64,000 bases of DNA from Liolophura sinensis (taxonomy: Eukaryota; Mollusca; Polyplacophora; Chitonida; Chitonidae): contig NC_088304.1 in assembly GCF_032854445.1 (NCBI RefSeq), positions 5,396,001 through 5,460,000 on the forward strand. The letters run 5' to 3'. The translations under genes were made by a program, and so were the position numbers. Numbering within the stretch: position 1 is the first letter of the stretch; each line of letters starts with the position of its first letter. Under the pieces are notes generated by a model. The model was not told the origin of the DNA and ran no database searches. It was given only the letters and a program-made list of their open reading frames with translations. Of the stretch, positions 45,523-58,320 are shown piece by piece.

Positions 45523-46123
45523 CTGCACATAAGGGCTTAAATGATACATTAAAAGCTACTATAAAACAAAGAGTGTCATCTGAAAAAAAATGAAGAAAGA
45601 TATCCGCCAAAAAAAAAAACAAAAAAAACCAGGAGAAATATTTTCCATTATTCAGGCATATTTCATAGAATATGTCTATATAATCCCTCCAATGATTGGG
45701 AATATTCAGAAATGACATCTATCAATGCACACATGGTGGCACCACAGCATTAAGCTACTCCATCTCCCAACTGACTTCTCGGCCTTTAATAGCAAAACTG
45801 TAGTTCTAAGTCATTTTACACCTGAAGAAGCTGACAAGCTTTTTTTTACCTGTATTTTGTATATTAGGGTACATCCTAAACTCCATATGGAGAAATAAAA
45901 CCAAGCGTTTCATGTAACCTTTAACCTTTCCTGTATACATAAACCTGTCTGTTTCACAGTAAAAGTGGAAATTCACAAGGGCTGCATTGTTATTCAAACA
46001 GCCTATACCAAGTGGTCTAAACTGCAGTAACGGTATAAATTAACACACTTTTTTTCTGCTGTAATACAGAGGTTGCGTGAAATCTGCCCTCTACTTCAGG
46101 GGAGGCTGCCAAAGGTCAAAATC

Positions 46124-46152
46124 ACAGACAGACAGACAGACAGACAGACAGA
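46124..46152. repeat. (CAGA)n microsatellite
   Basis: Seven tetranucleotide units. Confidence 0.95.
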
Positions 46153-46215
46153 GTCAGGGTACTTCCATTATATCCTTCCCCTCATGCACCTTTATAGAAT
46201 CCTTTGTGATTTACC

Positions 46216-46410
46216 TAGTATGTATTTACTTACTTGACTGGTATTTTATGCCATACTCAAAGACATTTTACTATTAAATATGACCGTGGACAGCATTTTG
46301 GTGAAAGAGAGCCAGGCAAAACTCAGGCAAAACCATTTGCAGGTTGCTGGCAGGCCTTCCCACGTAAAACTTGAGAGGCATTCACCATTACTTGGGCTTG
46401 AACCCACACT
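46216..46410 (-). mobile_element. SINE, main family, diverged
   Basis: tgactggtattttatgccat, aagacattttactattaaat, gcaggttgctggcaggcctt and tgggcttgaacccacact (box B region). Confidence 0.7.
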
Positions 46411-47329
46411 GTAAGTAAAGCCTTAGGTCTGATTACACAGACTCTGGATTGAGCTCTTGTTCTCCCGCCTACAAGAGGAACCTTCAAAACACTTACTGCC
46501 AAACAGTTCCAACAAATGGCGATGTGAAATAGTCTTCCTGGTTTCACACATTAAGTTTTTCCTCTCCACATTTAAAGTTACCTAGCTGCACATTGTTCGA
46601 TAAGCTTCAATGCCGTTTAATACATTAAAATAGTCACATTAATAGCTAACTTAGGAATTCTTATTTTGAATCTTTGACTTTTGTGACCAAATTGTAAATT
46701 AGCATTCAGGTTCATCTAATCTATCTAATGTCAAAACTTATATAGTCTAAGACAGCTATGTGTTCCACATGCCTCTACTGCTGGTCTACTTCAAAGAGAT
46801 GTTATATCACCTGAAAGGTAAACCCAGGTGTGTCAGCCTCGTTAAGACAGGTAATGTGGACAGTCACATTTGCACACACCTGACTCACCCACTACATGTA
46901 TCTGACTTAAACCAGTGATAATTGTGGTCCAAAAAGATAAAAACACTCCAGCTGAAGTCAATTAAATCAAAGCCTTGTCAGTTTAATACCTATGTGTATA
47001 CTGATCTCTAGATACATGATATAGTTGTTCTTGTTTAAAGTCGTATCCATCCCAAGCCTTTGAGGTATATGCTTTATGTTTTGCAATTAACTTTGTTTGT
47101 ATGTTTTTGTACATATCATGCCAAAAGCTTTACTGAAACTCCTTTGTGTTTTTCTGCCACTGAGCATGATTAGCTTTCACTTGATATGTATGACTTCCAC
47201 TGTCAGGTCAACAAGGTAAGGGAAACAGGAGTTTGGTAACCTCAAATATGCCTGTAACAATAGAGTGGGTACCAGACATAGCCGTCAGGCTTGGTGATGA
47301 GCACTGTTACACATAGGATCATAACTTAC
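46411..47329. other. Unique sequence between candidate 5' exons, nothing recognised
   Basis: No gene or named repeat seen on either strand. Confidence 0.4.
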
Positions 47330-47555
47330 CCTAATTCCACAACCTTTTTGCCTAATAAAGAGCAACTTTCCGTGCAATTCACGCACATTTTAAAGTTGAT
47401 TATGGAGACCAAACTACACTGGTTGGATGGGCCAATCTGACATTTCGCAAAAAGTGTAACTATCAGTCAACACAGAATATGCTTGAATAAACACCTTGCA
47501 AACATGTGATAAGGTTGAAGAATTACAGTAATTAAAACTGTCAAGTAAAGCAATA
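47330..47555 (+). repeat. Dispersed repeat B, copy 2
   Basis: Diverged partner of 40404-40640, same orientation. Confidence 0.6.
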
Positions 47556-47984
47556 TATCCCAAAAAGGAGCATAATTACTTAGCTCTGATGTATGTCTCC
47601 GTGGTCTAATATTCTTGATACAGAAAGTGAAAAAATTTTACAACTCTAAGTGGAGAAGTTCCTTAGATATGCATTTAATGCTACTAACAAAAAGTTTACC
47701 AATAGACAAACGGACAGGCGGATGTGACATGAGCAGAAAATGCCATATATCATAATATGACCCCATTGAAAAGCAATTTGCAGCTCTAATTACGCAAAAC
47801 ATTTTTTCCATTAATTACCTAAAGTTCCTATTAGGAACATGCAGGTTAATTCTTATCACAGCAGATAACTATGCTATCTACCCAATTCAGTTAAACTATT
47901 AACTCATATGTATAGCTACATTTATGAATTTTAAAAGCAGCTTACTTTGACAGAAAGTACCAATCCTCTGTACTTTCATAACCA

Positions 47985-48040
47985 TCTTGGAATATTCTTT
48001 AGTACGGCGTAGAACACCAATCAAATAAATTAATAAATTA
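47985..48040 (+). mobile_element. SINE tail fragment
   Basis: ggaatattctttagtacggc then gtagaacaccaatcaaataa. Only the 3' end remains. Confidence 0.75.
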
Positions 48041-48145
48041 CAAAATAAAATTATGACCATATATGTATTTACTTTCACGAGAAATCAAGCTCTTGGGGAC
48101 TTTATTGCAACCTATGTTTTACTATCAATCTATCTTCTTATACTG

Positions 48146-48298
48146 TATAAGTGGGAAGGTCTGCCAGCAACCTGCGGATGGTCGTGGGTTTCCCTCGGGC
48201 TATACCCGGTTTCCACCCACCATAATGCTGGTCGCTGTTGTATAAGTGAAATATTCTTGAGTACGGCGTAAAACACCAATCAAAAAAAAAAAAAAAAA
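48146..48298 (+). mobile_element. SINE, main family, 3' half with poly(A)
   Basis: gtgggaaggtctgccagcaa, the core, cacccaccataatgctggtc, gaaatattcttgagtacggc, then a pure A tract (~17 A) instead of (aaat)n. Confidence 0.88.
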
Positions 48299-48566
48299 AT
48301 CTTGTACTGTATACATTGGTGAAATGAAATGAAATGAACGAAATAAACACAGTCATTATTAAAGATACCAAATGGTATTATCCAGTACGTGACAAAAACT
48401 CATCCTGTAAAATCATGTATAGGTATTTGGCAAATTCTCACTAATCATACATTAGCAAGACTAAATACATTTCATCACCAAGGAACTGGGCTTGGTGGAT
48501 AGGTGAACTTTAAGTCTGAAGTAGGAGAAATCAAGATACCGGGAACTGAAAAAACAAAACTCTTAC

Positions 48567-48651
48567 CTGATTTGTCCAATCTTTGGGGGTCTGTTAGATT
48601 TTGAGCGGAAGGGCCTGAATGGTCTGCCTTGTAGACAGAGGCCACTGGCAC
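48567..48651 (-). CDS. Candidate 5' exon, 85 bp, strong splice sites
   Basis: Acceptor TATTTTCAG and donor ATCAG/GTAAGA. One frame reads VPVASVYKADHSGPSAQNLT then DPQRLDKS and exits in phase 1, compatible with both 43560 and 45522. Another frame (ASGLCLQGRPFRPF...) exits in phase 2 and could join 37341 directly. There is no ATG inside, so it is either internal coding or 5' UTR. No homology recognised. Confidence 0.4.
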
Positions 48652-49059
48652 CTGAAAATACAGGTAACACTCAGGTGAGCACATTGAACACTGACAGGTC
48701 GTCTTATTAATATCCAACACCACACTTAAGAATTTTACACTTGATGTAAATACACTGCATAAACATTAGGTTTTACATCTATCTGATGGCGGTCAGGGTT
48801 ATGGGTGGGGATGCAGTGTCCAAAGTCAACCAGCCACTTCTGCCAAGTAACTGGATTCGCTGGATTCAAATCTATGACCTTTAGGGGAATTGGTGAAAAC
48901 GATAGTATTGCCAAATAAGCCACCAACAGACCCATAACAAGTCTACGGTAATCCTAATCCGGAACAAACAATTCACTGACATGAATTCCATATTTGGATT
49001 TCAATGTGTGTGTGATTTTTAGTCCCCCCCCCAAAAAGCCGACTACCCTAAATGAACAA

Positions 49060-49750
49060 ACTATAGGATCTGTTCAAAAAGTTTTGGTTCAGTGAATCAG
49101 GAAATTATGTAATTAGGTTTGATCAGATGATATCAAGTTACACAGGCATATATGTGGTTCTACATTTGATCAAAGCATCACATAACAGGATAGTTAGGTA
49201 ATAATATGTTCAATCAAGACAAAATGAGTTAATAAGTTAATTCTATAAGTTTTGATCAAAAGACCAGATACTGAGAACCTGAAAGATAATTGTATAAAGT
49301 TTAATCAACAGATCAGACAATGAGATTCTTACAGACAATTCTATAAGGTTTGATCAAAAGATCAGACAATGGGGTTCTTATGGACAATTCCAAAAAGTTT
49401 GATCAAAAGATCAGACAACTGGATCCTTAGACACAATTCTATAAGGTTCGATCAAAACATCAGATACCGCGATCATGAAAAACAATCCAAACACAAGATC
49501 TGGTGAAAACTTGTCAGATAATGTTATACTGTATTTGACCAAAATATCAGACAATAAGGCTTTTAAATAATTCTATATGTTCTTATCAATATATATTAAA
49601 TAAATCTTTGTAAGATAACTCTAAACATCTGATCAAAAAATCACAGAAGACTAAGACATTTCCATACTGCTTGATCAAATGATCAACTAATTCAATAAAT
49701 AATATAATTTGATCTTGTAACGTAATTCTATATGGTTTGATCAGTTTAAG
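49060..49750. repeat. ~45-50-bp degenerate array (gtttgatcaaaagatcaga)
   Basis: About 13 units with tttgatcaaa, agatcagacaat and acaattctataag. The TGATCA palindrome recurs in nearly all of them. Lies ~0.4 kb upstream of the candidate exon at 48567-48651. Confidence 0.88.
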
Positions 49751-52700
49751 GAGATGAAATTGTGCATGGTATGATTTCAACTTTTCAGCCTGTCATCCTT
49801 TATACTGATCTCCTGTTCAATAAATACATGTTGGGTTTCCTTTAAATGAAGTAAACTTACCAGTGTGACAAAAACAGGATTGTGTCTGGTATAAGTAAGA
49901 GCAGTCTTCTAAATGTCAGCAAGTTTCAAATTACACAGACCCTGAGAACAATGGTGTGGTAGCTAGCTGTAAATACTGTAAATGGCTGAATTACACCCCA
50001 TGACAAATGTATCCATTTTACCAGATTCTGAGAGCTCTGTTCATCCCAGAAATATATTCTAGAAAAGTTTTTCTTGATGGTAGGATGATATATTACAGGA
50101 AAATTTTGAGTTTCAGCACAAAAAGTAATATTTTAAGTCATTTATTTACCTCTAAAAGGTACCTTTTTTGGGGGTGAATATTTAGGTCATTTACTGTGTG
50201 TCTACACATGTCGATCGGATGTAAAATCTCCGAAGTGTTAGGATGGAGTTCAGAGTACATAGTGTCAGAATTTCAACATATGGTTCAAGGATGTTTGTTA
50301 ACAGCATTTCATAGTCGCACCTCATATTTCCTGTTCAATATAAATAAAAAATAATCCAATATGGAGACAGCACTTCAGGAACCTACAATCAACCCACACC
50401 ATTATGTCCATGCTGTCCTGTGTTTTGGTGTGAATATACACATAAGTCAGGACCCATAGGCAATTTACTATGTAACAATTTACAGTTTACAATAAGTGTT
50501 CGAACTGACTTCTACCTTCCTCCAAACACTTTCTTACTCAGGAGACACATTTTGAAGCATAGAGTTATTCCCTCTTATGGTTTCAATTTCTTGTGTGATG
50601 TTATCTTTTAGTGCTTGTAATGTTCTAGGGGTGCAGACTTTTGCTCCACCCTGTATATAATCTCAGGATAAAAAATACAATTTATTATTAAAACTAATCA
50701 GCCATCTTGACATATCATCTTACTTTGGGGGTATTAGTTGAATTCAGGCATGCAGCCATCATGATTTTACATTTATGCTTCCTCTTATATTAATCATTAT
50801 GTAAATAGTGGCCAGCAATTCCTTATAAAACCTGAAGAAAATTATCCACTTTTAAATTGAGAAAATACTTGTAACTATACGGCTATGACAAAATGCTAAC
50901 AAAAAATGAATTCAGGTCATGAATGAGCTCAGCTATACATGCCATTCAACGCTTATGAGGTCACAAGGACAGCCAGTTCGTTGATTGGATACACTGAGAG
51001 CCATGCTCATGTCCTGCTGGAATGGCTCAATTCTCATCAAACACCCAAAGAAACGGACTCAAATCTCTTTTTCAAACACATCACCTATTGTACTGGAATG
51101 TATGGAGGGCCTCAGATGCGCCCTAATTAGTTTCGCTAGCCACTGTGAACAGACTTTTCCGCTTTACACCAAGCTAATGGTTGTATGTAAAACAATTATG
51201 GCTTCACAACATGGATGCTGTTGTAAGAGCCATCGAACCAATCAATGCCTCTTCTCCTCTTCTCCAACTCATGTTTTACCTTCATAAATATCCGCCAAAT
51301 CTGCTAGATTCATTTTACTTTTTTTCTAGAACATTTTACTAAAATACATGGAGCACGATGGTACAACTTTGATTAATGCCGCATGTAATGCTTCTATAGA
51401 GCCCCGCAGACATTAGCATTAAAATTAAACCAGATGGAGACTTTGTACTGTAAATGTTGAATGGCCTGCAGTACATATCTAGATCTGATTCAATTGGACA
51501 TTGAATGTATCAATCGGTGTTCTGGTTACAGGAAAACGAAACAATATACATTGTATACGCCACTATATGGCTTTATCAATAATTTCCATACTGCTTTATT
51601 ATCAAAGCCCCGAAAACAGTGAGAGCAAAGGAACCCACAAATATCATGTCAATGGTTGGGATTGAACCAGTATCTTGCCATCAGCCAGCTTGAGCTGAGA
51701 AAGATTAAATATTGAGGTAATATGATTGGCCAAGTAATGAAGCCATTAACCAGAAGTCTTTGTTCGAGACACAGCTGTCTATACGTACAGTTCTCAAATA
51801 CGTGTTGGCCGTTATTGTGGTTGCTAGGTGTTTGCAAAACACACATGCCCTGATCCAATATCCAAATGTCAGTCATGACAGTTCCTCTGCAGTCATGAAG
51901 GATGTCAAGAAACATGTCTACATACAATAAACAGTAACGACCTGATCTGCTCACAGTGTAACAATCAAAACCCAAAGAAATTTGCAGGATTCCATAGTCT
52001 GTGAAATGTGTTACATACTGCATGAGCAAACAATAAGCAAAGAGTCTTGCTTAACTACATGTAGTTGCTGAGATATCTTGCTCCTAACATTATGCCACAC
52101 TCTAAGAATGCCCACCCACTGTATTCACAAGGAGATAAAAAAAAATATGACTTTTTTTTTCTTGATTGGGTTATATGAGACCCATGTTTTTGATAAGCAG
52201 CAAACAAGACGTTATTTTTGGACAATACATCTAAAAGGTATATCTTTCACCTGTCTTTTCCTTAACAATATTAATTACGTTGTATTTAAAAGGGAAGACA
52301 AAATGTCAATAAAAAAAAAATACCTCCTCCTGTTTAAGGTAGGAGGAAGGGTGTGAAGTTTCATGTTGACAGGTCGCATATATATTTCATTTGATCTTTG
52401 ATCAGCATAGATTGTGTAAAGGTAAGAGACACATGTAATTCTATTGTAACAATTAAACTGCAAGCAATTTTACTTGCCATTAAATCTTATCTCCAGAAGC
52501 ATCTTAATTAGAATAACACGAACAACTTAAATAACAATACTTCAAACAGAAGAATAAAACCAACCTTAAAGCATAGATTGCATAATAAATTAGATAACAT
52601 GTTAATACTACACAGGTCAGGATGCATACAATACAGCCCCAGTTTTGTTCTTAAGGTGTTTCAAATAAGAAAAAGGAATATGGATTCCTCATGGCTTGTG

Positions 52701-54284
52701 ATACTCAATACCCAAGCACAAGTAGTGCAGCCCCCTTAAGAATCAAACACACAACGTTACATTCAGTGACAACGATGTCTTCCTTTTTCTGGAGGCTCAG
52801 CTACAATGTACGTTTTGGCATTTATATTTTGCTATCCTCACTCGGAGATGACGACAAAATTATATCTAAAATTTCGAGTCACAATGAATTGCTCTTGAGC
52901 CATCAGAGGCCGATTTCACCAAGCCATATCTGACTTAAGTCGAAAATTTAAAACTTCTTCGCAATGCTTACCGGAAGTTGAAATTCTGTCTTAAGATGAC
53001 ATTGATGAGGTGGCCAAATTTTATTTTCTACAGCCAAAAAATAAACTTTAAGATTGTAATTTCAAATTTTGATTTAAATTAGAAATCACCACCAGATGTC
53101 AACAATAATATGCTCAAATGGACAATGGAGTCGATGTGTTGTTTGCAGTTTCAAAATTTGTGTATTACTGGAACCTTAAATCAATAGTATTACAGCATCT
53201 TAAAATAACTTGTTTAGGAAATAGTTACAAAAGTGTATTTGCTTGCTAAATTATATTATTTCTCTGTCATAAAATTAAATACACTGTTCAGCTTTGAGCT
53301 AGAAAAAGGGATTTATGGGAATACCAAACAAAAAAAAAAAAAAAGATGGAATATCAAGAGATCTGAGTTATTAACAAGAGCCAGCAGTTCTGGCCCTTGT
53401 ATAGTGTAAACAGAACCATAGATAACAATTTCCATTTAAACAAGGTATCTCGGCTGATAATGACTTGGCTAACGAGATTTCCCACCTCTCTTGCAAATGA
53501 TACACAATTCTCTCACCCCAGACATTAAACATGCTGCGCAACTGTTCAAATGCTTGACTTCTACTCAACAATGGCTGTGTTTCTGTGTGGATAGAGGAAG
53601 AGTTGTTTTAAGACTGCGTGCGGCCATGAGGCCATGTGGTTCTGTATGCCAGAGGTAAAGATTTTGTCCGTTGTTTTAATTTTGGCTGATTCAGCCTACA
53701 TCTGTATGCACTACACATACCATCACAAAATCAGGAATGGATTTTATAGTCATGCAATGTGATTGGAAGCAAATCAATTTATTACAAATGATTTTTTTAA
53801 AAATTTGTAAATTTGGACAAATTTGCTACAGCAGCAACTAACCAAGCGAAAGAACAGCTTACAGAGCAACTGGTAGAGCTTCTTGTCCAAAGTCAACAAA
53901 CACTGTACACATTAATAATGAAACAGTAGCATGTGAATCAAGAGAAAACAATCTAAATAGTTCGAAACTTTCCTCTTTTTTACGTTCTTCATCAAATGCA
54001 TCATGTCAGAAAACAGCTCTGAGCTCAGCCCAATGTTATTAGAGGTGCAATGTGCAAATGGTTCCTTGTCAGATCAAAACAAATATCTGTCTCCTGTATC
54101 CATCCCCGCATTGTCTTTCTGGAGATGAAAAAAACATAACCAAAAGAAATTGCATTAGCAACTATCCCCAGCTGCTATCCACACAAAACTTATGAATCCG
54201 CAGATACCATTTATTTTGATACACAATACACTAAGACAGAAATTTGGTAATTTACAGTATTTAATATGCACACACTGTATCACA
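49751..54284. other. 4.5 kb without a recognised gene or repeat
   Basis: Contains only short chance frames on both strands. 50939-51287 and 52691-52933 (plus) were examined: neither has convincing splice sites or a family match. Confidence 0.45.
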
Positions 54285-54800
54285 ATGGAAGAATTGAGAA
54301 TGAATATAGTTGTACAACAACCCTACCGTAATTTTGTAAACGTTTAATTACAGTTACAATCACCAATACATCCCCTTTGGGGCTAACAGCATGAACCAAG
54401 CATGTCACTGCAGCCAGGTTATTTACACAGTTTCGCTGGAGGTTCTTGTGAATGATACAGAAATATTCATTCAGTATGACCAATTTCCAAGAAAACAATA
54501 TTTATCACTTGGGCCTTTATCGCTGAAATCCACCACTTTTATCAGCCATAGGCTACTGCTTTGACTATAATACAAAAAACACCCTCAACGTTAGAGAGAT
54601 GGAGTAAACATGATGTCACCTGGCTCTCGATAATGGTGACATGCTGAAGCTGTGTTAAGATGGAGTTTCGCTAAACTTTTGCTGGGTTGAAAAAAAAATC
54701 TAAAAAAACATGTAATGTCGGTTTAAGACACTTTGAATTGTAATCTTTCAGTGGACATAAACACTAGTCAGGTGCTGTCTTTCACTTTAAGACACTAACA
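54285..54800 (+). repeat. Dispersed repeat A, copy 2
   Basis: Diverged partner of 42393-42940, same orientation and block order. Confidence 0.75.
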
Positions 54801-55122
54801 TTTTGTTTAACATTGTTTTCCATGTTATTGGATGCCGACACTCTGGGTACAACATAAACTAAAAATATTTTTAAAAAAGCCAAAAATAAAAAAAATTAAA
54901 CAATCTGTAACTTGCTACCTTATTTATTTTTTTTTTTACCATCTAAAAGGCCACAAAAAATATCAATCTTTCATTAACTTGTGCATACCAACTTATGTGT
55001 TTAATACTCTCTCTATGTAATTAAACTGAGAAGAAAAACGTTTGATAATGTTTCAACAGTTTGCCCTCACTCTGATGCTTGCATTTCACAGAATCTTGGA
55101 ACAAAACATGAAACAAAACACA

Positions 55123-55388
55123 GGGCCTCCATGATTCAGTTGGATAGCCTGCTAGCACAGCGTAAAGATCCAGGAGCATGTCACCAATGCGGTCGGTGTT
55201 AGTTCAAATCCAGCTCATGTTGAATTCCTCTCCTGCTGTATGTGGGAAGGTCTTCCAGCAACCTGCAGATGGCAATGGGTTTCCCCCGGGGCTCTGCCCG
55301 GTTTCCTCCCATCATAATGCTGGTCGTAGTCGTACAAGTGAATTATTCTTGTGTACGGCATAAAACACCAATCAAATAAATAAATAAA
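55123..55388 (+). mobile_element. SINE, main family, full length
   Basis: Head gggcctccatgattcagttg (box A), gttagttcaaatccagc (box B), core ttccagcaacctgcagatgg, tail attcttgtgtacggcataaa and (aaat)n. Confidence 0.9.
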
Positions 55389-55568
55389 GTAATTAAATAA
55401 AATGCAAAACTGAAGACAAAAACAAATGAATACATAAAATTGCTCACAAACCTATCAACAACACACTCACATCAGAAAAGATGCAAATTAAAACAGCATG
55501 CAATGCTTCTACCTGGCATCAAAACACTGTCACATGTAAAAAGTAAGAATTTTTAGATTCAAACTCAC

Positions 55569-55760
55569 CAGCGGAGAAGACAACGAGCTTTTAAGTCAGG
55601 CCGTAGTGTAAGATTGCTTTACTGATTCAAGATCAGTGTACATCTCAAAGTCACTCATACACAGTACAACACCGCTACATGACTTCTCTTTATGTTTCAA
55701 GCTATATCAGCCTCAAAAAGCTGCCAGCCAATCATTGCGCAGGGAGGGGTGTGATGAGAA
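55569..55760 (-). promoter_or_regulatory. Possible first exon/promoter: CCAAT box, GC-type box and a splice donor
   Basis: On the minus strand: CACACCCCTCCC (55742-55753), ATTGG (inverted CCAAT, 55728-55732), then ~160 bp of non-repetitive sequence ending at a consensus donor GCTG/GTGAGT (55567-55569). The frame leading to the donor has no ATG, so any exon would be 5' UTR. Suggestive only. Confidence 0.2.
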
Positions 55761-56112
55761 GTGATACCACGCTAAGCATTCATCAGCAATGGTGTATCAG
55801 GTCATCCCTCTTACAAGCCAGTCCTACTGGAACGGCATAAGCAGAAATCCCGCTCCGAAGCCAAGAGATTAGTGAGAGCTGGATTTCTGTGGAATAATGC
55901 TGGGGTAAACTGACAGGGAACACTGGGTTACATGTTAATACCTTGATGACAACACCTGCTCTGCTGAGTTCTAATCACCCACACACCTGTTCAAAGATCT
56001 CACATCCAACTGTTAACACAGTCAGCATGTTTGACTGACATAGTGATAACTGTTGTTTTATACTGGAGCATGCAGAGACTACGCAGCTAAACTCATTCAC
56101 ATTTAACATCAT

Positions 56113-56380
56113 GGGACCTCCATGGCTCAGTTGGTTAGCATCTTAGTGCAGAGTAATAATCCAGGAGCCTCTCATCAATGCGGTCGCTGGGAGTTCAAGT
56201 CCAGCTCATGCTGGCTTCCTCTCCGGCCGTATATCGTATATGGGAAGATCTGCCAGCAACCAGCAGATGGTTGTGGGTTTCCACCGGGCTCTGCCCGGTT
56301 TCCTCCCACCATAACGCCGGCCGCCGCTGTGTAAGTGAAATATTCTTGAGTATGGTGCAAAACACCAATCAAATAAATAA
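56113..56380 (+). mobile_element. SINE, main family, full length with target-site duplication
   Basis: Head gggacctccatggctcagtt (box A), gggagttcaagtccagc (box B), core, tail and (aaat)n. The flanking duplication atttaacatc is at 56101-56110 and 56381-56390, so the insertion is a genuine retroposition and relatively young. Confidence 0.93.
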
Positions 56381-56423
56381 ATTTAACATCGTAACTTGAT
56401 CATGAGTCAGGTTTTTTGAATTA

Positions 56424-56835
56424 TGTTTATTGATTCATTTGCTTACTGTTTAAAGCCTTACTCTAGAATTTTTCACTTACATTATTTCACTAAAAGTTTT
56501 GCCGGCAATAATTCACTTTCAGCAGCACATTAAGATCTTAAAATGATATTTTTGATGTCAACACATTAATTTTTCTGATAAGAAATTTATCAAATTTCAC
56601 AAAAAAACTCATAAGTTGTCCTATAAGGTGAATGAGTCAGTCAGAAAAAAAGCGGTTAGTTTTGATGACAACACGGTTCAGCTACGTCCTAATCACCCAC
56701 ACACCCGTCCAAAAATCACACATGTTTATTTATTCATTTGCTTGCTGTTTAAAAGCCTTACGCAAGATTTTTTCACTTATATGACAGCAGTTGGCTTTAT
56801 GGTTAGAGTGTACTCAGGCTAAACCACCACCATAC
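56424..56835 (-). mobile_element. Two SINE-tail fragments in tandem
   Basis: 56424-56490 and 56727-56835 both read ttcatttgcttactgttta/ttcatttgcttgctgttta, then aagccttac and tttttcactta, a diverged tail subtype. The second continues into gacagcagttggctttatgg. The ~230 bp between them is not recognised. Confidence 0.6.
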
Positions 56836-57224
56836 AGATAGGCGCATCACACTGGTGAAAGATGACTGCTTTCAACGAACCTTACAGGCTATGTAAACAG
56901 GTATAAGAGCAAACCTGTTTGTTGTCACCAAGGTCCCAACATGCATCCATGAGAGAGAACTTGTTGACAATTTACACATGTTTTCATTCATTTGTTGTTT
57001 TTTTTTAAAAAAAAAAAACACATATACAGCTTTGCAATTTTATTAGGGAGACTGTTTGCCTCAATCCATTTGAAGTCTGCACGTCAGTACCCCCTGACAA
57101 AGCCTGTGGTGCTCCCCCTAGCTCTTCACACTACCAGAGGTGACAGCCCCTCCTAGGGGAAGGTAGATAACTCAAGATAACACAGGAAATGCTTGACAGA
57201 AATGTACCCTGTTGCTCTCATGGG

Positions 57225-57292
57225 AACGGAGGGGAGGAGAGCGGGGGAGAGGAGCGGGGGAAGGGAGCGGGGGAGGGGAGCCGGGGATTCGT
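57225..57292 (+). other. G-rich tract with G-quadruplex potential
   Basis: Repeated gagcgggggagaggagcggg-type units contain six or more G3-G5 runs within 65 nt on the plus strand (for example gaacggaggggaggagagcg and ggaagggagcgggggagggg). Context is intergenic. Confidence 0.8.
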
Positions 57293-57519
57293 CTGAACAG
57301 TGTGTAATTCCTGCCTCTAGTCCATTACGCTCACTCTCCAATAGTACATAAATCACCCACATTGTTTTTTTTTTTTTACAGATCACGATCATGCTTTCAA
57401 CCCTGTGTTTAATTATAAATAATGGAATGACATCAGATTCAAAAAAAAAAAAAATAAAAAAAAAACATCTAGCAGCAAATTTTCACGAAAGTATTTTTGG
57501 CCGAACAGGCAATCTTGTC

Positions 57520-58320
57520 TTGCTTTCAGCTTTGGAAAAACAAGCATTCTTGTCCTGTTTTAAACTTTGGAAGAATGAACACTCTAGTCCTGCTATAGCT
57601 TTGGAAGAACAAGTTCAAGGATTCTTGTCCTTTAAGATTTCGAAGAACAAGATCAAGCATTCCTGTCCTACTTTAAGCATTGGAAGAACAAGCATTCTTG
57701 TCCTGCTTTAAATGTTAAGGATCAGAAGAAAAAGTTCAAGCATTCTTGTCCCCCTTTAAGCTTTGGAAGAACAGGTACTCTTGTCCTGTTTTAAGCTTTG
57801 GAAGAACAAGTTCAAGCATTTTTGTTCTCCTTTAAGCTTTGAAAAAACCAATTCAAGCACCTTTGTCCTACTTTAAGCTTTGAAAGAACAAGTACTCTTC
57901 TCCTGCTTTAAGCTTCAGAAGAACAAGTACTCTTCAACAGCTTTAAGCTTCAGAGAACAAGTACTCTTGTCCTGCTTTAAGCTTCAGAAGAACAGGTACT
58001 CTTCTCCTGCTTTAAGCTTCAGAAGAACAGGTACTCTCCTCTCGCTTTAAGCTTCAGAAGAACAAGTACTCTCCTCCCGCTTTAAGTTTCATAAGAACAA
58101 GTAATCTTCTCCTGCTTTAAGCTTAAGAAGAACAAGTACTCTTGTCCTGCTTTCAGCTTCAGAAGAACAAGTACTCTTCTCCTGCTTTAAGCTTCAGAAG
58201 AACAATTAAGCCTCACAAGAACAAGTACTCTTCTCCTGCTTTAAGCTTCACAAGAACAAGTACACTTCTCCTGCTTTATGCTTCACAAGAACAAGTACTC
58301 TTCTCAAACTTTAAATCAGC
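57520..58320. repeat. ~36-bp array (cttgtcctgctttaagctt)
   Basis: About 20 units with gaagaacaagtactctt and ctcctgctttaagcttcaga; the left part (tttggaagaacaag) and right part (ttcagaagaacaag) are distinct subtypes. Short plus-strand frames here are repeat artefacts. Confidence 0.92.

Noticed and set aside
50939-51287. Plus-strand frames of 63 and 100 aa
   Set aside because: Overlapping in two frames, neither recognisable nor bounded by good splice sites.
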